64,000 nucleotides of DNA. Source: Streptomyces lincolnensis (lineage in GTDB: Bacteria; Actinomycetota; Actinomycetes; Streptomycetales; Streptomycetaceae). Positions 10,251 to 21,945 of the stretch are shown here, in pieces (position 1 is the stretch's first letter; each line of letters begins with the position of its first letter). A program made the translations under genes and the position numbers. Where the stretch lies: assembly GCF_001685355.1 (NCBI RefSeq), contig NZ_CP016438.1, positions 496,001 through 560,000 on the forward strand, given 5' to 3'. The notes under the pieces were generated by a model that was not told the DNA's origin, made no database searches, and was given only the letters and a program-made list of their open reading frames with translations.

Positions 10251-10566
10251 CGTCGTTGGCTCCTCACCGGCGAAGCTCTCGCTCCTCCTCGCCCCCTGCG
10301 GGGCACGGGCCCCGGACACGAAGCGTGAGCACTGATCGCTTCTGAGTCATCTCAACTGTGCGAGGGCTACGCCATTCGTGCAACACGAGCGACCAACGAG
10401 GTGAACGAGGTGGTTGAAGCCCCAACAAGACGCTGAGTCGTTACGCGTGCACCATGTGTGAAGACCTCGATGCCCGTCACCGATCCGTGCGTGTCCGCGC
10501 GCGGACACGCACAGCTCCGTAACGGGCAGGACAGCCGCGATCGAGCCCTGGAGGGTGAACCGCACG
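10251..10566. other. Divergent intergenic region with repeats
   Basis: This 316-base gap separates the glgX unit (minus) from the DUF5133-glgE operon (plus). It holds a tandem nine-base repeat (AACGAGGTG twice, 10395-10412) and a long symmetric element centred at 10499-10500. No SigB-like promoter and no coding frame of convincing composition were found. Promoters for both directions must lie here, but I cannot place them with confidence. Confidence 0.6.
10471..10528. promoter_or_regulatory. Long palindrome, likely operator
   Basis: The core 10487-10512 is a perfect 26-base palindrome with half-site GTGCGTGTCCGCG. The symmetry extends outward imperfectly, with TGCCCGT at 10471-10477 mirrored by ACGGGCA at 10522-10528. 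It sits between divergent carbohydrate genes and about 40 bases before the DUF5133 ribosome site. With no loop or T-tract it is a better operator than terminator, although the RNA could also form a 13-pair hairpin in the 5' leader. Confidence 0.55.
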
Positions 10567-10866
10567 ATGCTGCTACCGGCCAAAGCCGAAGTGGCCCGCC
10601 AACTGCGGCGGTACCGGGCGTGGGAACGCATGATGCTCGCCGCCCCCACCGACCGCAGGATCCGGGCCACTTTCGAGGATTCGGGCTACACCCTCTGCGT
10701 GCTGATGGGGAAGCGGTGTGCGCGCGAGGCCGCGAACGCCGCCGAGCGCTATCTGCGGACCACTCTCGTCGCCTACCTCCAGGAGGAGGGCGATCGGCCG
10801 GGCCCGCGCCCGGTGACCAGACGCGGGCCGCCGGCCTCTGATCGGCGGTCCCCCGCGGGGAGGTAG
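10567..10866 (+). CDS. DUF5133 family protein
   Basis: A 99-residue protein that matches what I remember of the Streptomyces DUF5133 family, with MLLPAKAEVARQLRRYRAW at the N-terminus and the SGYTLCVLMGKRCAREAANA block in the middle. The family has no established function and is restricted to actinomycetes. The ATG at 10567 is used, with GGAGGG 11 bases before it; a GTG at 10555 overlaps that site and is unlikely. The glgE start follows after 75 bases, so it may lead the glgE operon. A second, more distant DUF5133 gene lies at 34361-34615 behind a sigma-factor gene, which hints that the family belongs to stress regulation. Confidence 0.8.
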   Translation: MLLPAKAEVARQLRRYRAWERMMLAAPTDRRIRATFEDSGYTLCVLMGKRCAREAANAAERYLRTTLVAYLQEEGDRPGPRPVTRRGPPASDRRSPAGR

Positions 10867-10941
10867 ACACCTTCCGGCGCAGCTTCGTTCCCCGTCGGGT
10901 CAACGCGCCCGGCCCAGTCGAGCACGGCGGAGGTGTTCCCC

Positions 10942-12935
10942 ATGAGTTCCATCCAGGCCATCGGCCGCATTCCCGTCCGGGACGTCAGGCCGGCCGTGGA
11001 CTGCGGCAGGCGTCCCGCGAAGGCGGTGGCCGGCGAGACGTTCGAGGTCACCGCGACCGTGTTCCGCGAGGGCCACGACGCGGTCGCCGCCAATGTCGTC
11101 CTCACCGACCCCGAGGGCCGGCACGGTCCCTGGACGCCGATGCGGGAACTGTCCCCCGGCTCCGACCGCTGGGGCGCCGAGGTCACCCCGGATGTGGAGG
11201 GCCACTGGACCTTCCGCGTCGAGGCCTGGAGCGACCCGCTCGCCACCTGGCGCCGCACGGCCCGCATCAAGGTCCCGGCCGGCATCGACACCGGGCTGGT
11301 CCTGGAGGAGGGCGCCGACCTGTACGAGCGGGCCGCGGCCGGAGTGCCCCAGGGACCCGGGCGCGCGGCGATGCTGGCCGCCGTCGAGGCCCTCCGCGAC
11401 GAGACCCGGCCTCCCGCCGCCCGTCTGGCGTCGGCGTTGACGCCGGAGGTGGACGCGGTGCTGGCCCGTCATCCGTTGCGGGAGCTGGTCACCGCCTCCG
11501 ACACCCTGCCCCTGCTGGTGGAACGCGAACGCGCCCTGTACGGCTCCTGGTACGAGTTCTTCCCCCGCTCCGAGGGCACCCCCCAGCAGCCGCACGGCAC
11601 CTTCCGCACCGCCGCACACCGGCTCCCGGCCATCGCCGCGATGGGCTTCGACGTCGTCTACCTGCCCCCCATCCACCCCATCGGACAGACCTTCCGCAAA
11701 GGCCGCAACAACACCCTCTCCCCCACCCCCGACGACGTCGGCGTGCCCTGGGCGATCGGCTCCCCCGAGGGCGGCCACGACGCGATCCACCCCGACCTGG
11801 GCACCCTGGAGGACTTCGACCACTTCGTCGCCCGCGCCCGGGAACTGGGCCTGGAGATCGCCCTGGACTTCGCCCTCCAGTGCTCCCCCGACCACCCCTG
11901 GGTGCACAAACACCCCGAGTGGTTCCACCACCGCCCCGACGGCACCATCGCCTACGCCGAGAACCCGCCCAAGAAGTACCAGGACATCTACCCCATCGCC
12001 TTCGACACCGACCTCGACGGCCTGATCGCCGAGACACTGCGGGTGCTGCGGCACTGGATGGACCACGGCGTGCGGATCTTCCGCGTGGACAACCCGCACA
12101 CCAAACCGGTGCTGTTCTGGGAACGCGTGATCGCCGACATCAACGCCACCGACCCCGACGTGATCTTCCTGGCCGAGGCGTTCACCCGCCCGGCCATGAT
12201 GCACACCCTGGCCCAGATCGGCTTCCAGCAGTCCTACACCTACTTCACCTGGCGCACCACCAAAGCCGAACTCACCGCCTACCTCAGCGAACTGTCGGGC
12301 GAGGCGGCCGCCTACATGCGGCCGAACTTCTTCGCCAACACCCCCGACATCCTGCACGCCTACCTCCAGCGCGGCGGCCGTCCCGCCTTCGAGGTCCGCG
12401 CCGTGCTGGCCGCCACCCTCTCCCCCACCTGGGGCATCTACAGCGGCTACGAACTGTGCGAGAACACCCCCCTGCGCGACGGCAGCGAGGAATACCTCGA
12501 CTCCGAGAAATACCAGCTCAAACCCCGCGACTGGACCACCGCCGAACGCGAGGGCCGCAGCCTCGCTCCCATGATCACGAAGCTCAACGGAATCCGGCGG
12601 CGGCACCCCGCCCTCCAGCAGCTCAGGAACATCGACTTCCACCACACGGACAACGACCACCTGATCGCCTACAGCAAGCGCGCCGGCGGGGACACGGTCC
12701 TGGTCGTCGTCAATCTCGATCCGCACCACGCCCAGGAGGCCACGGTCTCGTTGGACATGCCGCGACTCGGCCTCGACTGGCACGAGTCCCTGTCCGTGCA
12801 CGACGAACTGGCGGGTGAGACCTACCGATGGGCCAGGAACAACTACGTGCGGCTGGAGCCCGGCCGGGCACCCGCCCATGTGTTCCACGTCCGACGGTCG
12901 GCCGCCTCACCCCACACCGGAGGGTCTCCCGCGTC

Positions 12936-12939
<4 letters not shown>
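10942..12939 (+). CDS. glgE: Maltose-1-phosphate maltosyltransferase GlgE
   Basis: A 665-residue GH13_3 enzyme that extends alpha-1,4-glucans by transferring maltose from maltose 1-phosphate. Catalytic residues are Asp383 in [10 protein letters not shown] (nucleophile), Glu412 in FLAEAFTRP (acid/base) and Asp469 in NTPDIL; each is exactly 11 less than the S. coelicolor GlgE1 numbers D394/E423/D480. The N-terminal beta-domain and four-helix insert come before the barrel. The ATG at 10942 has GGAGG eight bases upstream. The stop overlaps the treS start (ATGA), and treS, maltokinase and glgB follow, giving the full route from trehalose to branched glucan. Confidence 0.96.
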
Positions 12940-14672
<1,733 letters not shown>

Positions 14673-14700
14673 GCGTGTGCCGACGAAAGGACGCGTCACC

Positions 14701-16062
14701 ATGCCGAAGACCGCATTCCTCCGCCCCGGACGGACGGTCGTCGACGATCCGATGGCTTCGTTCGGCGGCCTGCTGCGCGAGTGGCTGCCCAGGCAGCGCT
14801 GGTTCGCGGGCAAGGACCGGCCTGTCACCGAGCTCGGTCTGCTGTCGATGACCGAGCTGTTCCCGGGCTGTCTCCACCTGCTGGTGCAGACGGGCCACGC
14901 GCCGGTGCCCGCCCCCGGCGGCGGCACCCCGGCGGGCGACTGCTATCAGCTGCTGCTCGGCGTACGGCAGCACCTGTCGCCGCGGCTCGGCCGGGCCCTC
15001 ATCGGCCGTGCGGAGCAGGGACCGTATGCGGGAATGACGGTGTACGACGCCCTGCACGACCCCCGGTCGGCGCATCTGCTCCTGGAACGGCTGCGGCAAC
15101 CGGGGGCGGCCGGTCCGCTGCGGTTCGAACGCGACCCGGCCGCGGTCGTGCCGGCCGGGCTGCCACCGCGGCTGCTGGACGCCGAGCAGTCCAACTCCTC
15201 GCTGGTGTACGGCGACGAGTACATCCTGAAGCTGTTCCGGCGCGTCCAGCCCGGTATCAACCCCGACCTGGAGGTGCCCGGTGCGCTGGCCGGGCAGGGC
15301 TGCCGCCGGGTGCCCGCGCCGGTGGCCTGGTTCCGGACGACGTGTCCGCAGGAGGCGACGCTGGGCGTGCTCCAGCCGTATCTGCGGGACGCCTCCGACG
15401 GCTGGGCGCTGGCGCTGCGCGCGCTGTCGACCGGGGACGACTTCACCGCGCAGGCCCTCCAGCTGGGGCGGGCCACGGCGGACGTGCACCTCGCGCTGGC
15501 CTCCGCGTTCCCCACGGGCCCGCACGACGAGAGTGCCCGTACGGCGGCGGCGATGGCCGAGCGGCTGGACTCCGCCGCGCGCTGCGTACCGGCCCTCAAG
15601 CCGTTCGTACCGGGCCTGCTGGGGGCCTTCGGCGCCCTCGTCGCCTGCGATCCGGGGCCGCCCGCGCAGCGCATCCACGGTGATCTGCATCTGGGGCAGG
15701 TGCTGCGGGCGGGGCGTGAGTGGTTCGTCATCGACTTCGAGGGCGAGCCGTCGAAACCGCTGGCCGAACGGCGCACGGCCCAGTCCCCGGTGCGGGACGT
15801 CGCCGGAATGCTGCGGTCCTTCGACTACGCGGCCCGGCAGCGCCGGCCCTGGCGTCCGGAGTGGGCGCGCCGCTGCCGGGAGGCCTTCTGCGCGGGCTAC
15901 GCCTCCCGCGCCGGCTGGGACCCGCGCAAGAAGCACGGCCTGCTCCGAGCCTACGAGACGGATCGAGCGGTGTACGAAGTGCTGTACGAGGCCAGGCACC
16001 GACCGGACTGGCTCCCTGTTCCCATGGCGGCGATCGAGCGTCTCGCCGTGAGAGGAGACTGA
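14701..16062 (+). CDS. mak: Maltokinase (Pep2/Mak)
   Basis: A 453-residue kinase that phosphorylates maltose at O1 to give maltose 1-phosphate for GlgE. The N-terminal cap includes LPRQRWFAGKDRPV (about 30-43), typical of mycobacterial and streptomycete Mak. The C-terminal aminoglycoside-phosphotransferase-like lobe has the catalytic loop HGDLHLGQ near residue 325 and the metal-binding IDFEGEP near 343-349. The ATG at 14701 has AAAGGA ten bases upstream; an earlier GTG at 14677 lacks a ribosome site. It lies between treS and glgB with short gaps. Confidence 0.93.
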   Translation: MPKTAFLRPGRTVVDDPMASFGGLLREWLPRQRWFAGKDRPVTELGLLSMTELFPGCLHLLVQTGHAPVPAPGGGTPAGDCYQLLLGVRQHLSPRLGRALIGRAEQGPYAGMTVYDALHDPRSAHLLLERLRQPGAAGPLRFERDPAAVVPAGLPPRLLDAEQSNSSLVYGDEYILKLFRRVQPGINPDLEVPGALAGQGCRRVPAPVAWFRTTCPQEATLGVLQPYLRDASDGWALALRALSTGDDFTAQALQLGRATADVHLALASAFPTGPHDESARTAAAMAERLDSAARCVPALKPFVPGLLGAFGALVACDPGPPAQRIHGDLHLGQVLRAGREWFVIDFEGEPSKPLAERRTAQSPVRDVAGMLRSFDYAARQRRPWRPEWARRCREAFCAGYASRAGWDPRKKHGLLRAYETDRAVYEVLYEARHRPDWLPVPMAAIERLAVRGD

Positions 16063-16065
16063 CCC

Positions 16066-18276
16066 GTGGCCCTGCGTGAAGACACCTCGCTGCCCGAGCC
16101 GTCCGGACCGGCCCGCCCCGGCGCGGCCCCGGCACTGGATTCCGCCGACCGTGAGCGCCTGCTGTCGGGCGCGCATCACGACCCGCACGCACTGCTCGGC
16201 GCCCATCCGGTGCCGGGCGGAATCGCCGTGCGGGCGTTGCGCCCGTTCGCCCGCGCGGTGAGCGTCGTGGTCGACGGCGTGCGCACACCGCTCGCGTCGG
16301 AGGGTGACGGCCTCTTCTCCGGCGTCCTGCCGCTCGACGCGGTCCCCGCGTACACCCTGCTGGTGGCGTACGCGGACGGGGAGCAGGAGGTGCACGATCC
16401 GTACCGGTTCCTGCCCGCGCTGGGCGAGACCGACCTGCATCTGATCCGCGAGGGGCGGCACGAGCAGCTGTGGCGGGCGCTCGGCGCCGAGCCGATGACG
16501 CACCAGGGCGTGACCGGCACCCGCTTCACCGTGTGGGCGCCGAACGCCCAAGGGGTGCGGGTGGCCGGGGACTTCACCTTCTGGGACGGGCAGGCCTTCC
16601 CGATGCGGTCCCTCGGATCCTCCGGTGTCTGGGAGCTGTTCCTGCCGGGCATCGCCGAGGGCGCCCGCTACAAGTTCGAGATCACCTCCCGGTACGGCAC
16701 CCGGTTCCTCAAGGCCGACCCGATGGCCCGCCGCACCGAGGTCCCGCCCGCGACGGCGTCGATCGTGACCTCCTCGGCGTACGCGTGGGGCGACCAGGAG
16801 TGGATGGCCCGGCGTGGCGAGGTGCCCGTGCACCGGGCGCCGTTCTCGGTGTACGAGGTGCATCTCCCCTCCTGGCGAGCCGGACTGACGTACCGTCAAC
16901 TCGCCGATGTGCTCCCGGCGTACGTGAAGGACCTCGGCTTCACGCATGTCGAGCTGATGCCGGTCACCGAGCATCCCTTCGGCGGTTCCTGGGGCTACCA
17001 GGTCACCGGCTTCTACGCGCCGACCTCGCGGCTGGGATCCCCGGACGACTTCAGGTATCTGGTCGACGCCCTGCACCGGGCCGGTCTCGGCGTGATCATG
17101 GACTGGGTGCCGGCGCACTTCCCCAAGGACGACTGGGCGCTGGCCCGCTTCGACGGGGACCCGCTGTACGAGCCCGGGGACGACCGGCGCGCGGAGCATC
17201 CGGACTGGGGGACGTACGAGTTCGACTTCGGACGCGTCGAAGTGCGCAACTTCCTGGTCGCCAACGCCGTGTACTGGTGCGAGGAGTTCCACATCGACGG
17301 GCTGCGGGTGGACGCGGTCGCCTCGATGCTCTACCTCGACTACTCCCGTGACTCGGGGCAGTGGACGCCCAATGTGTTCGGGGGCCGCGAGGATCTGGAC
17401 GCGATGGCCTTCCTCCAGGAGATGAACGCGACCGTGTACCGGCGGGCGCCGGGCGTGGTGACGATCGCGGAGGAGTCGACCGCCTGGGACGGGGTGACCC
17501 GGCCCACCGACAGCGGCGGTCTGGGCTTCGGGCTGAAGTGGAACATGGGCTGGATGCACGACTCGCTCGGCTACATCAGCCACGAGCCCGTCCACCGCAA
17601 GTACCACCACCACGAGATGACCTTCTCGATGGTCTACGCCTACAGCGAGAACTACGTCCTGCCGATCTCCCACGACGAGGTCGTGCACGGCAAGCAGGCC
17701 CTGGTGTCGAAGATGCCCGGCGACTGGTGGCAGCAACGCGCCACCCATCGCGCCTACCTGGGCTTCATGTGGGCCCACCCCGGCAAGCAACTCCTCTTCA
17801 TGGGCCAGGAGTTCGCCCAGGGAGCGGAATGGTCCGAGGCCCACGGCCCCGACTGGTGGCTCCTGGACCCGGCCTACGCGGCGGAGCCCGACCATCGGGG
17901 CGTGCGGGATCTGGTCCGCGATCTCAACACCGTCTACCGGGGATGTCCCGCCCTCTGGGAGCGGGACACCGACCCCGCCGGTTTCCGGTGGGTCGTCGGC
18001 GACGCCGCCGAGGACAACGTCTTCGCCTTCCTCCGCTACGACGCCCAAGGGTCCCCCTTGCTGGCGGTCTCCAACTTCTCCCCCGTCGTCCGCCACGACT
18101 ACCGCCTCGGCGTCCCCGACGACATCCCCGCCTGGCACGAAACACTCAACACCGACGCCACCGCCTACGGCGGCAGCGGGCTCACCCACTCCGGCGCCCT
18201 CAAGGCGGAGGACGGGGCCCTCCGGCTCACGCTGCCGCCGCTCGCGACAGTGTGGCTGGTACCGCAGCCCGGCTGA
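16066..18276 (+). CDS. glgB: 1,4-alpha-glucan branching enzyme GlgB
   Basis: A 736-residue GH13_9 enzyme that adds alpha-1,6 branches to the linear glucan made by GlgE. Two N-terminal beta-sandwich modules (about residues 25-120 and 130-235, the second CBM48) come before the barrel. Catalytic residues are Asp416 ([15 protein letters not shown]), Glu469 (IAEESTAW) and Asp537 (SHDEVVHGK). The GTG start is three bases after the maltokinase stop, so it is co-translated. It is the last gene of the core GlgE pathway operon; the following hairpin may end the message. Confidence 0.96.
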   Translation: MALREDTSLPEPSGPARPGAAPALDSADRERLLSGAHHDPHALLGAHPVPGGIAVRALRPFARAVSVVVDGVRTPLASEGDGLFSGVLPLDAVPAYTLLVAYADGEQEVHDPYRFLPALGETDLHLIREGRHEQLWRALGAEPMTHQGVTGTRFTVWAPNAQGVRVAGDFTFWDGQAFPMRSLGSSGVWELFLPGIAEGARYKFEITSRYGTRFLKADPMARRTEVPPATASIVTSSAYAWGDQEWMARRGEVPVHRAPFSVYEVHLPSWRAGLTYRQLADVLPAYVKDLGFTHVELMPVTEHPFGGSWGYQVTGFYAPTSRLGSPDDFRYLVDALHRAGLGVIMDWVPAHFPKDDWALARFDGDPLYEPGDDRRAEHPDWGTYEFDFGRVEVRNFLVANAVYWCEEFHIDGLRVDAVASMLYLDYSRDSGQWTPNVFGGREDLDAMAFLQEMNATVYRRAPGVVTIAEESTAWDGVTRPTDSGGLGFGLKWNMGWMHDSLGYISHEPVHRKYHHHEMTFSMVYAYSENYVLPISHDEVVHGKQALVSKMPGDWWQQRATHRAYLGFMWAHPGKQLLFMGQEFAQGAEWSEAHGPDWWLLDPAYAAEPDHRGVRDLVRDLNTVYRGCPALWERDTDPAGFRWVVGDAAEDNVFAFLRYDAQGSPLLAVSNFSPVVRHDYRLGVPDDIPAWHETLNTDATAYGGSGLTHSGALKAEDGALRLTLPPLATVWLVPQPG

Positions 18277-18301
18277 GGCCGCTCCGGCAATGACAGGTGT
18301 T

Positions 18302-18325
18302 CGAATGCCCTGACAGGGGCATTCG
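18302..18325 (+). terminator. Hairpin after glgB
   Basis: CGAATGCCC and GGGCATTCG pair perfectly (nine pairs) around a six-base loop, 26 bases after the glgB stop and 64 bases before the next start. No T-tract follows. It could end or attenuate the glg operon transcript, or be an operator for the next gene. Confidence 0.45.
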
Positions 18326-18388
18326 GGGTCTACACGACCGAGCATTCCTCGTCGTCGCCGCCAAGGGGCCACAGAAAGGCTGCATCAC

Positions 18389-19477
18389 GTGCGCACCGTC
18401 GGAGTGGAGGAGGAACTCCTCCTGGTCGACCCGGAGACAGGGGAACCACAGGCGCTGTCCGCCGCCGTCCTCGCGCGGGCCGCGCAGGACGACGCCGACC
18501 AGGACGTCTTCGAGAAGGAACTGCACAACCAGATGCTCGAGTTCGCGACGCATCCGCAGTCGGGCATGGAGGACCTGCGGGCGGAGATCGTCCGCTGCCG
18601 CAAGGAGGCCGCCCGGCACGCCGAGCAGAGCGGCTGCGCGGTCGCCGCGCTGGCCACCTCGCCCCTGCCGGTGAGCCCCTCGGTGGCCGCGGGCAGGCGG
18701 TACCACTGGATGGCGGAGCAGTACGGGATCGCCACCCAGGAGCAGCTGGTCCTCGGCTGTCACGTCCATGTCTCCGTCGAGTCCGACGACGAGGCCGTCG
18801 CCGTCGTCGACCGGATCCAGCCGTGGCTGTCGGTCCTGTCGGCGCTCAGCGCCAACTCCCCGTTCTGGCAGGGCAAGGACACGCTCTACAGCAGCTACCG
18901 CAGCCGGGTCTGGCAGCGGTGGCCGTCGGCCGGACCGACCGAGCCGTTCCGGTCGGCCGAGCGCTATCACCGCAGGGTCGCGGACATGGTGGCGACCGGG
19001 GTGATCCTCGACGAGGGGATGATCTACTTCGACGCCCGGCTGTCACGCCGGTACCCGACGGTGGAGATCCGGGTGTCGGACGTCTGTCTGCACGCCGACA
19101 CCGCCGTACTGATGGCCACCCTCGCCCGCGGTCTCGTCGAGACCGCCGCGCGCGACTGGCGGGCGGGTGTGGAACCGGTGGGGCACAGTGTGAGCCTGCT
19201 GCGGCTGGCGTCCTGGCGGGCCGCCCGGTCCGGGCTGTCCGAGGAGCTGCTGCATCCGGTGACCATGCGGCGGATGCCCCCGGAGACGGTGGTGCGGGCC
19301 CTGCTGTGCCACGTCGAGGACGCGCTCGCCGACAGCGGTGACCTGGAACGGGCGCGCGAGACCTGCGCCGCGCTGCTGCACGGGGGCGGCGGCGCCCGGG
19401 TGCAGCGCGAGCTGATGGAGCGGACGGGCAGTCTCCGGGACGTGGTCACCGAGTGCGTGCGGCACACGCAGTCCTGA
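18389..19477 (+). CDS. Carboxylate-amine ligase, YbdK/GCS2 type
   Basis: A 362-residue member of the glutamate-cysteine ligase 2 family, which forms amide bonds using ATP. The N-terminal VGVEEELLLVDP (about residues 4-15) carries the ATP/metal acidic residues, and the family blocks LGCHVHVSVES (about 128-138) and IYFDARLSRRYPTVEIRVSD (about 212-231) are present. Family members in Streptomyces are usually annotated as YbdK without a proven substrate. The GTG start has GAAAGG about ten bases before it. It follows glgB in the same direction but after a hairpin and a 112-base gap, so co-transcription is uncertain. Confidence 0.88.
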   Translation: MRTVGVEEELLLVDPETGEPQALSAAVLARAAQDDADQDVFEKELHNQMLEFATHPQSGMEDLRAEIVRCRKEAARHAEQSGCAVAALATSPLPVSPSVAAGRRYHWMAEQYGIATQEQLVLGCHVHVSVESDDEAVAVVDRIQPWLSVLSALSANSPFWQGKDTLYSSYRSRVWQRWPSAGPTEPFRSAERYHRRVADMVATGVILDEGMIYFDARLSRRYPTVEIRVSDVCLHADTAVLMATLARGLVETAARDWRAGVEPVGHSVSLLRLASWRAARSGLSEELLHPVTMRRMPPETVVRALLCHVEDALADSGDLERARETCAALLHGGGGARVQRELMERTGSLRDVVTECVRHTQS

Positions 19478-19498
19478 CCTCCCCGGTGCCGGCGGTGA

Positions 19499-19732
19499 TC
19501 ACAGCATGAGCACGATGGCGTAGACCAGGAAGAACGCCGCGATCAGGATGGCCAGGCCGAGGATGAGGGTCAGCGGTGCCTTGGCCCAGCCCTTGGTCGG
19601 GTTGTGCGTCTCCCTCGGGCCCGCCTCGGACATGCTGCTCTCGGCCGGCGGGGTCTCACCGGGCGGCACGCCGCCGCCCGGCTCCAGACCGGTGCTGCGA
19701 TCGGGATCGGGATCAGGGTTCGGGTAGCTCAT
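19499..19732 (-). CDS. DUF6480-type small membrane protein
   Basis: A 77-residue protein with a Pro/Gly/Asp-rich cytoplasmic half (DPDPDRSTGLEPGGGVPPGE) and a single C-terminal membrane segment from about residue 53 to the end. The pattern, including the AESSMSEAGP block, matches the small Streptomyces family I know as DUF6480. Function unknown; members often lie near stress genes. The ATG at 19732 is chosen because the longer frame upstream shares no family features. It is convergent with the YbdK-type gene. Confidence 0.75.
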   Translation of the reverse strand: MSYPNPDPDPDRSTGLEPGGGVPPGETPPAESSMSEAGPRETHNPTKGWAKAPLTLILGLAILIAAFFLVYAIVLML

Positions 19733-19884
19733 GCCGACCGAGTCCCCCGATCGGGCCGAGATCACCGACGGTGGACCAGTTCTGCAATCACGGCACCCGT
19801 ATCGATCGCCTGGGCTAGATTCGGGCACCGAAGATGACCGTACTCGCCCGTGGAGTCACACCCCGTACATGTCAGGAGCAGCGC

Positions 19885-21789
19885 ATGCGCGACGTCGCAC
19901 TCGCTCCCCCGTCCACCGCGCCTCTGACCGGCGGGCTGGCCGACAGCGTCTTCGAGACGGCGGACCGCAGCCCCACCCTGCCGGTGCTCGCCCGCCGGCG
20001 GGAGACCTCCCCGTCCGTCTGGGAGGAGGTGACCGCCGTCGAGCTGCGGGACGAGGTGGTGGACCTGGCGAAGGGCCTGATCGCGTCCGGGATCTCCCCG
20101 GGGCACCGGGTCGCGATCATGGCCCGCACCCGCTACGAGTGGACGGTGCTCGGCTACGCCCTGTGGACGGTGGGTGCCGAGGTCGTCCCGATCCACCCGA
20201 CCGCCTCGCGCGACCAGGTCGAGTGGTTCCTCAAGGACTCCGGCTGTGTGGCCGTCGTGGTCGAGGACGAGCAGGCGGTGATGACGGTCGGCTCGGTGTG
20301 CGCCTCCCTGCCCCGGCTGCGCCACGTCTGGCAGCTCGATGCGGGCGCGCTTCAGGAGCTGGTCGCGCGGGGCGAGTTCATCCCGCTGGCCACGGTCGAC
20401 TCGCTGCGCCGCATCGTGCTGCCGGATTCCACCGCGGTCATCGCCTACACCTCCGGTACGACCGGGCATCCGCTGGGGTGCGCGCTGAGCCACCGCGGTC
20501 TGGCGAGCCCCTGCGACACCCTGCTGGCGGGCTGGCGGCAGACCACGGCACCGCCGGGAGAACAGGGGTCCGTCCTGGCCTTCCTGCCGTTCTCCCATGT
20601 GTACGGCCTCATGATCCAGGGGGTGTGCCTGCGCGGCGGCCTGCTCATGGGCCACGAACCCGACCTGGACGCGGAGACGCTGTCCGCGGCGCTGCGCTCC
20701 TTCCGCCCCACCTACTTCTACGGCGTACCGTCGATCTTCGAGAAGATCTACAAGAACTTCCTGCGCACCGCCCAGCAGAACGGCCGCGGAGCACTGTTCG
20801 AACGGGCCGCCGAGACCGCGCGGGACTTCGCCGCCGCGTGTGAACGGCAGCGGCTCGGCGAGGGGCCCGGCCCGGGCTTCGACCTGCGGCTCCAGCACGC
20901 CCTGTACGAACGGACCGTGTACCGCAAGCTGCGCGGCGCCCTCGGCGGCAGAGCCCGTCGCGCCACCTCCGGCGGCTCGCCGCTGAACCGGGAGCTCTCG
21001 CTGTTCTACGAGGGCATCGGCATCTACGTCCACGACGGGTACGGGCTGACGGAGACCTGCGCGGGGATCACCATGCAGCCGCTGGGCCGGGAGCGGTCCG
21101 GGACGGTCGGGAAGGCACTGCCGGGCACGGACATCCGGGTGGCGGACGACGGGGAGATCCTGGTGCGCGGCCCCTCGGTGTTCCAGGGGTACGTGGGCGA
21201 CCCGGCGGCGACCCGGGCCGCGCTGCCGGCCGGCTGGCTGGCCACCGGGGATCTGGGCCGGCTGGATCCGGAGGGCTATCTGACGATCACCGGTCGCAAG
21301 AAGGACGTCATCATCACCAGCAGCGGCAAGAGCGTCGCCCCGTCCCTGCTGGAACACCGGCTGCGGATGCATCCGCTCGTCCACCAGGCGGTGATCGTGG
21401 GCGACAACCGGCCCTGCGTCGGGGCGCTGATCACCCTGGACCCGGACTTCCTCGCGCACTGGCGGACGGGCCTGGCGATGCAGAGCGACACCCCGAGCCG
21501 GGAGGCCCGGGAGGAGAACGCGCTGCGGGAGGAGATCGCCCGGGCGGTGGCGGCGGCCAACAGCGCGGTGTCGCGCGCGGAGTCCATCCGGGTCTTCCGG
21601 GTGCTGCCGGGGCAGTTCGACCTGGCCAGCGGCTTGCTGACACCGTCGATGAAGCTGCGCCGGGACCGGATCGTGCAGACGTACGCCTTCGAGATCGACG
21701 CGATGTACCAGGCGCGCTCGCGTCCCGGCCGGCTGCGGCTGCCGGACGACCTCGCGAGCTGGGACGACGCGGACAACGTGTTCCGCTGA
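19885..21789 (+). CDS. AMP-dependent acyl-CoA synthetase-like enzyme
   Basis: A 634-residue member of the ANL superfamily, closest in layout to long-chain fatty acyl-CoA synthetases. Visible motifs: A3 loop AYTSGTTGHPLG (about 187-198), A5 YGLTETCAG near 387-395, A7-A8 GDLGRLDPEGYLTITGRKKD near 455-474, and the A10 catalytic Lys in LTPSMKLRRD near 590. The A3 loop has Leu197 where nearly all relatives have Lys (PKG). That Lys helps hold the ATP phosphates but is not always essential, so activity is plausible but not certain. The ATG at 19885 has AGGAG six bases before it. It stands just before an RsbW-like gene. Confidence 0.88.
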   Translation: MRDVALAPPSTAPLTGGLADSVFETADRSPTLPVLARRRETSPSVWEEVTAVELRDEVVDLAKGLIASGISPGHRVAIMARTRYEWTVLGYALWTVGAEVVPIHPTASRDQVEWFLKDSGCVAVVVEDEQAVMTVGSVCASLPRLRHVWQLDAGALQELVARGEFIPLATVDSLRRIVLPDSTAVIAYTSGTTGHPLGCALSHRGLASPCDTLLAGWRQTTAPPGEQGSVLAFLPFSHVYGLMIQGVCLRGGLLMGHEPDLDAETLSAALRSFRPTYFYGVPSIFEKIYKNFLRTAQQNGRGALFERAAETARDFAAACERQRLGEGPGPGFDLRLQHALYERTVYRKLRGALGGRARRATSGGSPLNRELSLFYEGIGIYVHDGYGLTETCAGITMQPLGRERSGTVGKALPGTDIRVADDGEILVRGPSVFQGYVGDPAATRAALPAGWLATGDLGRLDPEGYLTITGRKKDVIITSSGKSVAPSLLEHRLRMHPLVHQAVIVGDNRPCVGALITLDPDFLAHWRTGLAMQSDTPSREAREENALREEIARAVAAANSAVSRAESIRVFRVLPGQFDLASGLLTPSMKLRRDRIVQTYAFEIDAMYQARSRPGRLRLPDDLASWDDADNVFR

Positions 21790-21945
21790 GGGCGTCACGG
21801 ACACCTCCACGCACCCGGCACACAGAGCGCGCGTAGGCTCCGCGCCCACGGGAACACGCAACAGTGCGACGCATGAGGAAACGAGAGAGCACACAGAGCG
21901 GGAGCAAGCACGACAGCCCTGCTGACGCCGGGCCGGAAAGGCGAC

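Noticed and set aside
10395..10412. Tandem nine-base repeat AACGAGGTG as a regulator site
   Set aside because: Only two copies and no symmetry; recorded as part of the intergenic description but not called an operator.
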